NCBI GenBank assembly: GCA_964036315.1
Contig: OZ038485.1
Location: 77,562,460-77,626,459 of the forward strand
Length of the DNA: 64,000 nucleotides
Direction of reading: 5' to 3'
From: Acanthosepion esculentum
Lineage: Eukaryota; Mollusca; Cephalopoda; Sepiida; Sepiidae
Below are positions 38,701-52,900 of the stretch, piece after piece. The notes beneath the pieces were generated by a model that worked only from the letters and a program-made list of their open reading frames with translations, ran no database searches and was not told the DNA's origin. The position numbers and the translations under genes are program-made. The stretch's first letter is position 1, and each line of letters starts with the position of its first letter.

Positions 38701-41700
38701 TAGAAACACCATATTTCATATCTAGCCATTTCTGGGGGTACTCTTCCCATTTATCATGGTTAAAATTACCTAAAATCAACAGATTAGAATGTATATGGAG
38801 CAGATGCTGAACAAGTACAGTCCTGACTCTACATGTATAATTTCTGAACTGTAGAGAGAGAGAAGCTTAACACACGCCAAGCAATACCCACTAATGAACA
38901 TAAGAAAACAACAGAAAACTCACCATATGAAGTGGATTTAAACCATTAAATTTGTAACTGAAATCATTAAAATAAAAATATTTTATCTTTCACAATTTGA
39001 TCAAAAGGTTGAAGTTTTGACACATGTTAGTTCCAATCACTACGTAAGCGGTATGAAATCACCAAATTGTCTCAATTTTTAAACTGTAATGTTCCTCTCA
39101 CATTATGCACATAAAAATAAACAACACAGACATAAAATTAATCAAATAAAGTTTATTTGGAAATTTTCAGTAATGGTGGGCTGGGTGTTGGGATACCTCT
39201 TCACTGAGTAGTCAAAAGTGAGTCTTGGCATACTCTTCATACAATCCCTCCAAATAATCTAATTTAGGCACTACCCAAGTTCTTCTAGTCTGACTAGTAT
39301 ATCTTTGCTGGCGTATCCAGTTTATATAGTTCAAGTATGAACCCATTTGTTACTTCCGCACATAAAAGCTTACGACCCAGTGTTGGATCCGGCAAAACAC
39401 TGAGAGTCAATCCAACACTCTCACATCTTTCACCTATGAATCCCACATTTGTTACCTCATGGTACAATGCAGGACGATCCGCTTTTGGACAACTCTGAAC
39501 TTCTGCTACAACTTTCTCAATAAGGTGTACCCATCTGTTCTTAGGAAAGATTGGGAACAATTTATGTAGCCAAGTAATAGCAGAATCCCAGGTTTCCTGA
39601 TACTTCTCTTTCAATGAATATATTTGAAGCAGCACCGTCTTGGAACATTCCACTTTAGGCAAAGACATCTTCCTTCCACGTCCTTTTGTCATAAAACAAC
39701 GTTGTAACTGATTCTGTACATCGTCATCTTCAAAAAGAAAAAAATGAATTTATAATCCTATCCCATGTTGTCGAAGTACTACTTAGTAGTCATCTACAAA
39801 TTATTGTCTACGTTTTCTTACTGAATTTGAGTTTATTTGCAGTTCATAAAAAATTTGCACTAAATACAATCAGGTATAAATATAGTCATCCATACACCTG
39901 AGTAACAAATAAGGAAGCACTTTCAAAATATTTTCTCAACAAACCTATTTCCACAGTGGTCCTTAAAACTGACACATTGTTTATTTTATTCTAAAATATT
40001 TTAATCATAATCCGTATGAAATAAATATTACTAAGAAATAATAATAAATTAGGAAAATGAATATTAAATCATAAATTTGTATCTAGATAGCAATAAATCG
40101 TAACTAAAATCCATTCATTAGATAATTCAAAAAGTAAGAAAATTGTTTGAAGGGGTAACTTTAAACAAAATGTTACTTGGTAACTGAAATGCTGATAATT
40201 ATTGTGAGAATACTGCAAAAACATAAAAGATATTCTAGAATTTTTTTGTAGAATGTTTTTTTTATCTCATTCTTTGAATATGAACATTTTTCGATCAATA
40301 AGTCCTACGTTTTTTGTTTTTTTTTTGTAATTTGAATCTAAGTGTAAAGTAAACAAATTGATTTTTGTTTCATATTTTTTATGACGAAAACGGTTTTTAA
40401 ATCCCATTTACATTTTACATATCATAGAAAATTAATATTTAAAACAAATTCTTACCAATTTCCTTGAAAATTTCATCCATAGAAAATATACTGGTCGATT
40501 CTTTTGTGTCCATGTTGACGCTGTGTATTGAGTCTCGCGTGGAGTTGAAATGATAGCCGAGTGAGTCACACATGGTTACACATAATTGCACGTGCGCAAA
40601 ATGGAGCTATTGTTTCATATTTGATTTTGATTTAGTTTCATAGATTATTAAACGAGCGTTTTAACGATATATTTTATGTTTTTATTTTTACAAGAAATAT
40701 TTGAATTTTACAATCAAACTTTTCATTTGAATTGTTTACAAACTTCTTATTAAAATTAAAAAATAGAAAATATATGAAAATGAAGCTAAGAATGATAACT
40801 TTCCAACTAATGTGTTACCAAAATTGTAATAAACCCTGCGGAGTGCACATGTTACAAAATTTGAGGTGTCTAAACTGCCGTCAGTGAAAAAAAATGAGCA
40901 AAATTTTGTGAAATCACCAAAATGTCTCTAATTTCAAACTGTAATGTTCCTCGCACATTGTAGTACATATAAAAATAAATAAGATAGAAACAAAGTTCAT
41001 GAAATAAGCTTTTATTTGGTGTGCATTATATTTTTATGGAGATATTGAATGAAATAACACGGCGAGTTGAATATATACCTTTTTTAGTTTTTAGTTAAGA
41101 ATTTCATCAGCTGTAAGCTGAGTGTTGGGATACCTAATTATATTATTAAAAACAATACCTCTTAAAGGGATAATCCCCCAACATTTGAAAAAGAAGAAAA
41201 AAAAAAAAAAAACTTTGCCCCTGTGTATATTGTAATAACTATGAGATGATCTTACTAGATGTTCATTACAAGCATCATGATCATTGGATCAGCTAATTAT
41301 TAGTCACATCATACTATCAAATTATAAAAAGGGATCAACTGGGGAACTTTAGTGTATAGCAACTGACATTTTAATAAATGCTATCATATATTACATTATT
41401 GCAAGTTAGGAATTGACTGAAGGAATAGAATGAATTTGAGATAAGCTTGCCTTGCTTTGTTTTCAGACACTTACCAATTACAAAACACATAGAAAACATT
41501 GTACATTTTTATCAAACTGTACAAAGTCAAAACAAGACATTTATAATGATGAATTTATAGTATTTGTAAAGAAATACAACTTGAACTATTTTTCTTTGCA
41601 GAGTTCTTGAAGCCAGTTTGGCTGAAACCAAACCTGGAACCAAACGGAAGCGAAATGATTTGTGGTTTGTGGATCCCTTGAATCCATATTTGCGTAAACG

Positions 41701-41885
41701 AGAGGATTGGTGTCCTGTAGGATTGAAAAATGTTGGCAATACTTGTTGGTTCAGTGCATTAATACAAGTAAGTGATAACTTAAAAAACTTATCATCAGCT
41801 ACCTTCTCTATTTGTAATGACATCACTTTGCTTTATTACATTTTTTTAAAAATAAATTAAGGTATTCTGTACTTTTTTGTTTTTA

Positions 41886-41938
<53 letters not shown>

Positions 41939-44900
41939 TCAATTTATTATATAAAGTTTACTTAAAAAGATTTTCAATTTAAAAAAAAAAAAATTGATAT
42001 AACTGCTGTAAAGTGATCTTTTGGAAGGAAATAGAAAAACTAAATGCTCAGCACACTTTTTGACTGATGCAATATATCCCGTCCCCACCTTTTTTTTTTC
42101 TTTATATATATATATAATATGGATTTTCAAATGTATGTGTGAGCCTAACTTGTAGTAAGAAATTGATTTTATGGGGTTTTTTTTGTTTATAAGTTTTGGA
42201 AATTACTGTGAATTCTTAGTAAAGGCCTTATTTGTTAATGTAAGCTTATAAATGAGAATCGGCTTGTACATTAGATGTATGTATGCATTTGTGTTGATTT
42301 TTTTTTTTTCTTCAAATCCTTCAGGATGTAAGTGATCATGACTCTCCATTTCGTTATTAGCTGTATATTACCAGGACTTGTTGGGAAGATAGAGGAGTAT
42401 CTATAGTTCTGGAATTTGGAGTTGTCCTTCTAGACAGTCTGTCAATCAAAGATTGAGAGTCCTGTTTACCTTGTTATTTAACCCATAGTTGGAGGGCGAA
42501 TATGATTCATACATTTCTCAAGGACATTTGCACAAAAAAGAACACAATAGACAAAAATTTGAACTCTGCCAATTCAACTTTCTGCATCACTATTAGGCTA
42601 CCTGCACATTTCTTGTGTTGATTGTAATTGTTTGAAATAGAAGTCAATAATTATCTTGATAAACAGAAACTATTCAAATGATAATTATGCAATAATACAA
42701 CAAGTGATTCTTCAATGTAAACTTAATTTCTTTTTTTTTCTTTTTATGCAGTCTTTATTCCACGTGAACCGTTTTAGACACTTGTTGCTCAACTTTCAAC
42801 CTCGTCCAGAGTATGATTTAGGTGCTTCCAATGCAACAGTAAGTATTATATTTTTTTAACACAGTATAAACACAGAAATATTTTAATAGTTTTTTTGTTT
42901 TTGTTTTTGTTTTTTTAATTTTCCCTCCTTCAGTATTTAACTTTTAGGCTAAAGTGCCAAAAAATGAGAGACAGCAGTACACTTGACAGCCATAGGATAT
43001 GTAGGTGACATAATAAAGTGGTAGTGTAGCTGTAGCAATCATAGGGCTTAATGCTTATTGGAGTCAGAATGATGGAAATTCTATTTCCAGTGAGGCAATT
43101 CCTAGGTTTTTATTGAGAAAAAGTAGAATGGTTATAACAGGAATATGTGAACTTGGGATAGATATCAGTGGCACATAAATGAAGGGCCCACAAGTGATGT
43201 CAACTGAATGACAAGGATGGTAATCACCCATTCCATTAAATCAGATCCTAATTCAATGCTGGTGCTGCTCAACCCATTTCTCAATGTTTTGTATAGCATA
43301 CTCTGCATTCCGTGGAGATTTTTAGTCGATTAACAAGGGTATCATTGACACTATAGCACTGGTTACTGTATCTTACTTGGGGCAGTAAACATTCCCATTG
43401 GACCATAAGAAACTGATCTTGTTAGATGAATCATATTTTGGAATCTTTTGGGCAGAAGATCAAGTTAATGTATGGAAGAGACTGTTTAATTTTCTGGAAC
43501 TAGCCTGGCAACAAGGTGTTGTATAAACTACTGATACCAACTAATGTGACATGTTCTGAGTTAAGGACCACTAGTGAAACTGGAATTTACCTTGATAGGT
43601 GTAATATAAACAGGTTTTATGCAAACTATTTGCACACCTTTGTGCTCACTATCTTTCACAGTAGTTATGGTTTGTTCCCACAAGATAATGCAGCTCCTCA
43701 TCATGTGATATTAAACTGGTTCCAGGATTATTGACTTCCAGATATTTCAGTGCTTGCCAGATCTCATCCCATTGAGCATGTATGAAAGAGGTTGCATGTA
43801 TCTTCTTTGCAGCCACATTCAACAAACACATTTTATGGACAGCATTGTTATGTGCCTGAAGAGATACTCATAGAAAGGCAACAACATCTTGTTGACTTCA
43901 TATATGTGTCTAATTTTGAAGCACTTCACTGGGAAGTAAGTTAGACCAAGAACTTTTTGGTACCTACCTTGTATCTAAAATAAATTGAAAAATGACTTTG
44001 CTCACCAAAAAGAGGCCAATATTATTACAAGAAAACCATTTTTTTTTCTTACAAAATTTTGTCAATTTTATGACATAAATTTAGAATGTATTTCCTCAGT
44101 CACTTTGTTTATGAAAAATACAGGCTATTTGAAAATTTAATCACTTTTTTGTCATAAGATCAATGTCTAGTGATAAGTTTCTTATTAAAATATTATTTTT
44201 TATGATTTTAATTTCTATATACTTTTTACATGAGTTAATATCAGTAACATGATCTGAGAAAAAAGAATGTATAGTTTTATACATTCTTAAACTTTATTAA
44301 TATTCAAAAAATAACTTCTATTTTAAAATCTGCTTGGCAATCATAGATAGAAAAATGTAGTATTAAGTTAATTTTTTTAAAACTTGTATCGTTAAATTGT
44401 ACTTTTATTAAAGTTTGTGTTAATGGTTTTCTTATTGGGTTTCTGTATTTTTTTTTATTTTATTTTTTTTTCTCCCACTCTCCAGATATTTAATATTTTG
44501 TATTAGTAATTTCCAAGTTGTGTTTTGAAAAGGCTTCATATTAAAAAAACTTAACATTTCAGGAGACACGTAGCTTGCGTTTCACTGAGGAACTAAGGAA
44601 CCTGTTTGCTTTAATGATTGGTTCTTATCGAAAATATGTGGATCCTTCAAAAGCAGTTGAGATTTTGAAAGAAGGTTTTCGATCTCATACAGGTGTATCA
44701 GATAGCCAACAGGTTTGGTATTAAAAAATTTTCTATTTTTGAGTTTTTAACAAAAGTCTTTTATTGCATTAAAAATGTAATAAAAATACTTATGATAATG
44801 TGAAGTAGTTATTTCTAAAATTCTAAAAATGTTTGTTTTAGCATAACTCTATATGTTGCTAGCCTATTGATACTTGCAAATAAACTTTCTGATATTTTTA

Positions 44901-46930
44901 AATAAAAATAATAATCAAAATTTTTAAAAGGTGACTTTCTATCTTCAAGTTTTGTATTTTGTCTAGAATTTGTTTTCCTTAATATAGTTATGTTCTATAA
45001 TCATTTAGTGGCCCTATTCTCTTCTCAGTGCAATGAAATCTTTTCATTCTAGTAGATATGAATAATTCGATAAACTTTTTATACCACATCAAGTAATAAT
45101 AATAGAAAATTTAAAGAACCTGGTAAGGTTAGACAAAAATATTGAAAAAAAAAAAAAATAATAAAATAAAATAAAAACTGAGTACCAGAGCATATTCTCT
45201 TGTATGTATTTATTTTATATTACTGAATACTTGGTTTAATTTTTAAAATATTGTATGCAAAGACAATTTTATAGAGAACTGAAAGATTTAGAAATATAGG
45301 ATTGTAAATATTTATATTTACTAGATTTTGTTGAAATTACCAAATTACTTTTTCTTTTTTTTTCTTTTTTTTACCAAAAAAACAAAAACAATACAAATGT
45401 TAGCAGTCAATGCCATTGCTATACAAATTAGACTAACAAATTAGATCAAATATTTATTTTATTATAAAAATAAATTTGAATAAATTTACTGTGGTATGAA
45501 GTAGGTTTTATATTAAATGTATTCAGTTTAAAATATTTTTTCTAAGTAAAATTAACATATAAACTAATAACAGATCAGCTTTTCAATTTTTATTTAATAA
45601 TGGTTATATCTAATTACAATCATTTAAGTAATTATTTTAAAATTTAGCAGTTAACCAGCTTGACTGTTTCCATAAAAAAATGCTAACTCATGGCAGGATA
45701 TTATCTGAACATATATTTTTTTTAAATTTGTATTTAAACCCAATCAACTAATTCATTTCCTCACTTAACTGATGCCAGTGATTTTTATTTCAGGATATCA
45801 GTGAGTTTCAAGGTAAACTCCTTGAATGGCTTGAAGATGCTTTTAAACATTCACCGTCCACTGTGCCAGAGTCTTCTGGAGCTGCTTGCAGCAAGTAGGA
45901 ATAACTTTTACCCTTGTCTATCACTTGGCAAACTTGATATCTGCAAAACCTATAATTAGAATTGTAATCTTTTTGGTTTTTATTCTTTAACATAAAAGTT
46001 GATTAGCAGAAAACTTAGACTCCACACTAAATTCATATTTTCTGAAATATATAATTAAAAGGGAAATGACTTCTAAATGTTTTTCATTGTGTTTCAGTAT
46101 TTCTTTTGTTTTTACTATGAGCCACTATACACAAAAAATCAGTGAGAGAATTCTTGTTTTGATATCCTCATTTTTTCTCATATATTGTGAATTTTTACAA
46201 TGTCTAGAGATGTAATCTTTGATAAAATATTTAACAAATTATCACAAAAATGCGTAAGTTCTATGTTCAGAAAAAAAAATTATTCATTGTTCTTAAATTT
46301 TTAAAAATTGTAAATAATTTCCTTTCTAGAGAATCTAAAGAACCAAAAAATCCAATGATAGAATTGTTTTATGGAGACTATTCTGAAATTGGAAATAATA
46401 AGGGTAAGTATAATGGTATTTATATACATAAAATCATTTACAGAAAACACTAACATAAATTTATAGACAATTTTATTCATAATTTTAAAGATGATGGCAA
46501 AGTAATGTTATTAAAAAGTGAAGAACTGTTCAAAATGTCAACTGTTAAACAAAAATATAATTCACAATTTATATAAAGGCTCAATTCATGTACCAAGATG
46601 TGTGTGAAAAGCTGATAAGTTAAAAAAATTTTCTCAAATTTTAAATTGCAGAATGTAAAAAAGTAATACGATTTGGTATATTATTTTGCTATTCAGTTAT
46701 ATGTAATGCTTTCATCTTTATTTTTAGATGAGCATATTATATTAAGGTGACAAATGCAAATCCATTTCTATTAGTATTGTCTTAAAAACTTGAGCAATAT
46801 TAGTTTTTTTTTTCCATTCGATCTCAGCACATCAATTATTCCTGAATAAATCTTGATCTTCTACTAATAAAATATACTTTACCATTCCGCATAACCGGAA
46901 TTTGTATCTCACTTGAATATGACCTTTGGG

Positions 46931-46987
<57 letters not shown>

Positions 46988-49900
46988 TAGCTTAAAAGAA
47001 ACCTTATGGGGGGTGGCATTTAAGCTAGCTCTTGCAGAGAGCTCTTGATTGAACCTTCATTGCAATTGGTAGGGAGGAGTAGATATGATAGGCAACAATA
47101 AACTACAGAAATTAAAACTGATCACTGCATAAGAGTATAGCATTAATACGTAAGCTTACCTTTTAAAAGTTCAACGATAATTCTTCTGCTGCCACTTAAT
47201 TTAAAGACAATTTGATGTACATAGGTCCTCACTTTCCATACAAACAATTATTTTTATTTCATGGGTGACTTTCACTGGATTTCACAATTAATTTTAATTA
47301 TACCCAAATTTATTTCCAAGTTATAAAAATTATTATGCAAAAAAAAATTTCTCACAAAAATCACGTAAAATAATTGTTGAAAACGATCACAGTAATGAAA
47401 ACTTGGCAATCCAAAATTTCAGGTTTGTGGGTCCAGATCCAGTCCAGAATGTTTTTAATTTGCTCACAGTCAGCCTGATTCGAAAATGGTATGATATGTT
47501 TGTCTATGGCCTTTAGGAATAAAGTTGAAAAAAGTGTGACACAGTGACACACTGATATTTGCATTTATTATATAGACACACACACACACACAAAGAGTAT
47601 TTTTCCATTGTACCTTCGCCACACTCTCTGACTCCAGTCAGCCATAGTCTTAGTAGGAGAAACAATAATGTGTATATAGTGAATGCAGTAACATCATTAA
47701 ATTTATAAAATTGTTTTTACTATTAAATTGAGTGTTGTTACCTTCTGATTCATGAATTTTATATTTTAAATGCTCAATCTTTTTTTTTCTTTTTTCATGT
47801 ATAGAAGATGAAAATGTATTTTTGCAATTCAATTTAAATGTAAATGGTGTGCGTGATGTCCATGAAAGCCTGGAACAGGAGACTACTGGAGGGAGCCAAG
47901 CATCTCCAGATGAATCAACCCCGGCAAAAGAGGTTAGAGGTTTTTTCATTGATATTTTTTTCTTCAGTTCTTGTATTGAAATCTTCTTCATATATTGATA
48001 ATAATTTAATGCAAATGAAACTTTCTCACTTAAAGTTGAAAAAAAATTAACTTTAATTGAAAATTGTAAATCTTTTGGTAGTGACTAAATTATAAACTAA
48101 TTAACTTAATTACTTATATCTGATGTTTAAATATTACATCGACACTTAATTTAAAATTTGCTTTATTTAAGCTAAAAAATAATTACATTTGATGGATTAT
48201 ACAAAATTTTGTTTACCATTTTAATAAATAGAATTTACTATGTTATATATAAAATAATTGTGTGGGCATATTAGAAGGGATTTTTATCTCTCCAATTTAA
48301 AAATGTTTCTCTTTTTGTATTCATTTTATGTTTGTCACTTCAGATTTGGTTCAACAAACTTCCCCCTATAATGACTTTTATGTTAACACGTTATGACTAC
48401 AATAAACAGTTACAACGCTCAGAAAAACTTCACAACAAGCTAGAATTTCCTCAAGTTCTTTTTATGGATAGGTGAGTTAGTTCCTTTAAATTTATTATGT
48501 CACTATCATCTGAACATAGATTTTCTCATGTCAGCAAAATAAATTGTTTTCCTTTGTTTTAGGTATATGCACATCAATAAAACTGAAACAAAAAAGAGAC
48601 GTGAAGATTCCAAAAAACTACGTGAACAATTGCAGACTTTACAAGCAAAATTAGATACGTGAGTTATTGCAGTCTTCTCTATTCCTGCAAGTTAAAAAAA
48701 TAAAATAAAAATAGCTAATTTGCTTTAAATCATTGTGTTATAAAGTTAGCTTTTTTGCAGGTTTAAATATTCTATTTTGGTTATAATAATGTGTACAAAG
48801 TTTTTGTCAACAACTTTTTACTATTGCAAAATTGCTGATGTGTGTGTATGTTTCTTGATCAATGTTAAATATGCCAGTAAAGTACACCCTATTATTATCC
48901 ATAGATTAATTGCAGTAACTTATTTTCCTCTGCTATTAAATGCAAAATCACATTCATATAGAAGTAATAGTGTACCACAAAAGCAATTTACATTTATATT
49001 TACTTTTAGTTAACACATTAGCTATCATTGATATCATCTCTAATAAGTAAATTTTAGCAAGTGTTTAATGTCAATTCAGAATGATTGTTCCTGTTCTGGA
49101 TTTTATTCTAGTAGCTCTTGGATGATTCAGGTACTATCCCTAAACTTTTTGTTTCAATTTCTATATTTTTATTCTGTAAATGTTCACCTATCTTTACTTT
49201 TTGTGACTGAAAATAGATGCTTATAATATTTTGAAAAAATATGATTGACTGACCATTCTTTTTAGTAATCTCGGAACAATTTATTATAAATTCTTGAGAA
49301 ATTTGTACTCTAAAGAAAAATTATATATTTTAATATGGTGTTATGGTAGACAACATTTTCTTTTTTCCTGGATTAGTAAAACAATTGACTACTTACAGTG
49401 CTAGACAGTTTTTTTTCTGTGTATTATTTTTAGATTTATTAACTATGGATCTGGAAGGAAACGTGTTCCACTTCAGGATGTTTTGCAATATGCATTGGAG
49501 TTTGCTGAAAGCAAAAGAGACTGTGATGATATTATGGATAATAGCAGCTCTAATGATGTAGAAATGGAATCTCCGAAACCTTCCACGTGAGTATCTATGT
49601 CAACTGTTACAAAATATACTTACTTTTCTAGATACAATAATAAACTATCAGCAAATCTAACATTGAAGAAAATATTTCAAAGTTTGCATTAATATAGGTT
49701 CCCTGACAATTTATAAGCTTTATTAGTCATTCATTGATTTAACTTTTCTACTGTTTCAACTTTAACATTATTTGAAGCAACTTTTATTGCTTCTCAAAGA
49801 ACATTGTTTGAATATTGTTTTACATTCTCATATACATTTCTCTTATTGCTGAATCCAAACTTAATTATTGGATTAATATCTGGAAAGGCTGGGGGCCATT

Positions 49901-52900
49901 TCATTAATTTTAGTATCTTTTGAAATCTTTTGGGGGAATCGTCATATTTACAGAATGTTAATGAGCATTGGTTTGCATGAATATACTCTTTAGCTTAAAG
50001 CTTTGATTGTAGCTTGTACAACTCAAAAATTATCTTGTTCAAATACTTAGAATAATTCTCTGCATTTACTTTAATACCCTCATCAACTTTAATTTGACTT
50101 GTCTACAATATTAGCCCAAAGTATTACTTCATTTCCCCACCCACTATTGGCATATAGTTGACTGTCTATAAATGACCCAACCACTAGCCCAGCTATCAAA
50201 TATTAGGCTAAATTTAGTACTAAAAATTACTGTTGAAAAATCGATTTTCCTGTACCTCTTTACTCAGTTTACACATATCACTTTGTGATGTTTAGTTAAA
50301 AGTAGCTGTTCAGTTGTTTTCATTGCCTTAGACAATGTTCTTAATATTTTGCATCTTATCTCTATTTACACTTGCTATATCAGTTTCTTCAAATATTTAA
50401 TTGCTTGTTAATTCACTTTTCTTGCTTATTATCATATTAATTTTTCCCAAATCTTATTTATAATATTTTTAAAGCCAGTTCTTTTTTCTTATGTTGCCAT
50501 GTTTTCAATTTCTTTTTTGATTCTTCTATGATTTTTGAACTTTGTCTCAATTTCCAATATTGTGTTCCCACCACTCAATTTTACAATATCTTGTGTCTCT
50601 TTTGAGATTATATCTTTTTTATGACCTATGGCAATCTTTGTGCATTTAAAAAATAAAAAAATAAATGTGTGTGTGGGGGTGTGTGTGAGAGAGAGAGATG
50701 TATATAATTTATAATAGGTGGGGAAGTATTCAGTATAGTATAATGCATTATTTACTTACATATATAGTATCTATTAATTTCAAAATTACACCACATATAG
50801 GTTTCATCTTTACGATAGTAAATATGAGCAAAAATTTCAAGAAAAAACTTTATAAAATTATAAAATATGTTTTTAAAAAAAAAAAATTTGTAAAAAATAA
50901 AAGTATTCAGTGTTTTACATCAAGAAAATCAAACACAGCCTAATATATTGTGGGATAGCCTTTGTTTACAGTGACAAGCTTCAGTCACTTCCAATAAGTA
51001 GTCATTAGCGTTAGACACTCTTTTGTTGATATTTTGGAAAATTTTCATGGAAAATCTTCAATTCATTGAAATCACTTTTTTTTCCTAAACAGTTGGCAGC
51101 ATTGACAGTTTGTTCAGGATCATTGTCATGCTGAAACACCCAGTTACATTTTTAAAGCTTTGACTGAAGTAAGGAAGTTCATGTTCAATATATCTTGATA
51201 CAAGGCTTCATTCATTCTTCTTTTGATTATACTGAAGTCTTCTTGTACTAGGTGATGAAAAACAGCCTCATATTACATTGCCATTTCCAAACTTTGAAAT
51301 TGGTGTGGTGATCTCTAGATTAAATTGCTCATTCTTCTTTGTCTTCAGCTATAATGTGAATTGAGGCTAAATAACTATATCAGCTGGTGACTTGGTAGTG
51401 TAATGGATTGCAGCTTGGATTGAGGAATCTGAGAGCTGTGTTCAGTTTCCAGGACTTCATTACATTCACTTATATATGCTAATACCCTTGGGAGAGGTAT
51501 GAATCCGACTCTTCCTATCCCATCAGCTATGAGTAAATAGTAGGACAGACTGGGTTCTATAGCCTTGGGTGGCAACCAGTCTAGAGATGGTGACTCAATA
51601 AAATTTCCCAGCAGGCCTGGGCCACTCATGGGGATACATTAGCCTATGAAAACGCACACTGGCTGAAATTCTTCAGTCGTGTGAGTTGTGCATTCTGCTA
51701 CAGGCAGAGAAAATGTTTACTCTTAACTCTGTATTTGTCTCCTTAGACCAAACAATATTATTCTGGTAAATATCTGGTTTGCAAAAATGCTACTTAGCAA
51801 AGTTCAGGCATACCTCCATGTGTAATTTCTTAAGAGGCAGTACTTTTTATGTGCTACATGATTGCAAGTCATGTTGGCAGAGTGTATTGTCCTTTAAGCT
51901 TAGAGATCTACCAACTCCTTGCAAGTAATCTTTGACTGTTTTTTTACCATCCTTACAATCTTACTTGCAGTGTTTCCACTTGCAAACAATTGAACCAATG
52001 TTACATGGATGAAGTTGCAGCTTTTTACTGATGTAACCATTATTTTTACAATTGTTGCAGGTATCAACACTTTTGATGAGATTTTTATGCTCTTGGTTCA
52101 TTTGACCCACAAACAATTTTGGCAGACTTATTTAATTCCACAGAAAAAACAAAACAGAATTTAAACAAATATTAACAAATATATTGATACATTCCATAAA
52201 AGAAAAAATGAGAAATTAAAAGTGAAGAGTCCAAAGCAACCCGTTCAGTGCATGTGCAGTTGAGGTACTTAGATGTTGGTGACAGTGAAAAGAGAACAGC
52301 TTTTCACTATGAAAAATCACTGAGAAAGATGAATTCTTTCAAATCTTGCACTGTCTGTGATTATTATCAGAAGGCTTTTATCCAATACAATAAAAAAGAT
52401 TAACTATGGTATCACTGAGGTCTGTAGAGTGTTCCTTAGTTTTGGGTATTATGAATGCTACTGCAATGATAATTAGCAATCAGCAGATACATCATACCAT
52501 CACCCAAAGAATGTTAACTACTACTGTTGTAAGTAGTTTTAGAATGACTTACAGCTGTTTAAAACCAACTGCCTAGAAATTTACATTCTCTAGCAGCATT
52601 AGTTTACCCCTTTTATAACTGGGTATTGAATACTTTTTTGCTTCATCTTTATGTAACCATCACCAGCCTGCTGCACCTTGTTGAGAACTGGGCTCTGTGA
52701 CCTTATGGTGTCTGTGCCAAAACTAAACTCTACCATCAACTCAAAACAACTGGAACCATGACTCATTGGATATCATGAGCCCAGGGGAGCTGCTCCAGGT
52801 GTGATGTTAATAGGAGCACCATGGTGGGTCTTCTGCTCCCATATTCCATGGAAGCTAAAGAACACTGAACTGACCTGCTGATATGCGTCTGGTACCTCTT

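Noticed and set aside
45808..45993. A minus-strand frame opposite USP25 exon 8.
   Set aside because: It is the reverse complement of a clearly coding exon and has no independent support.
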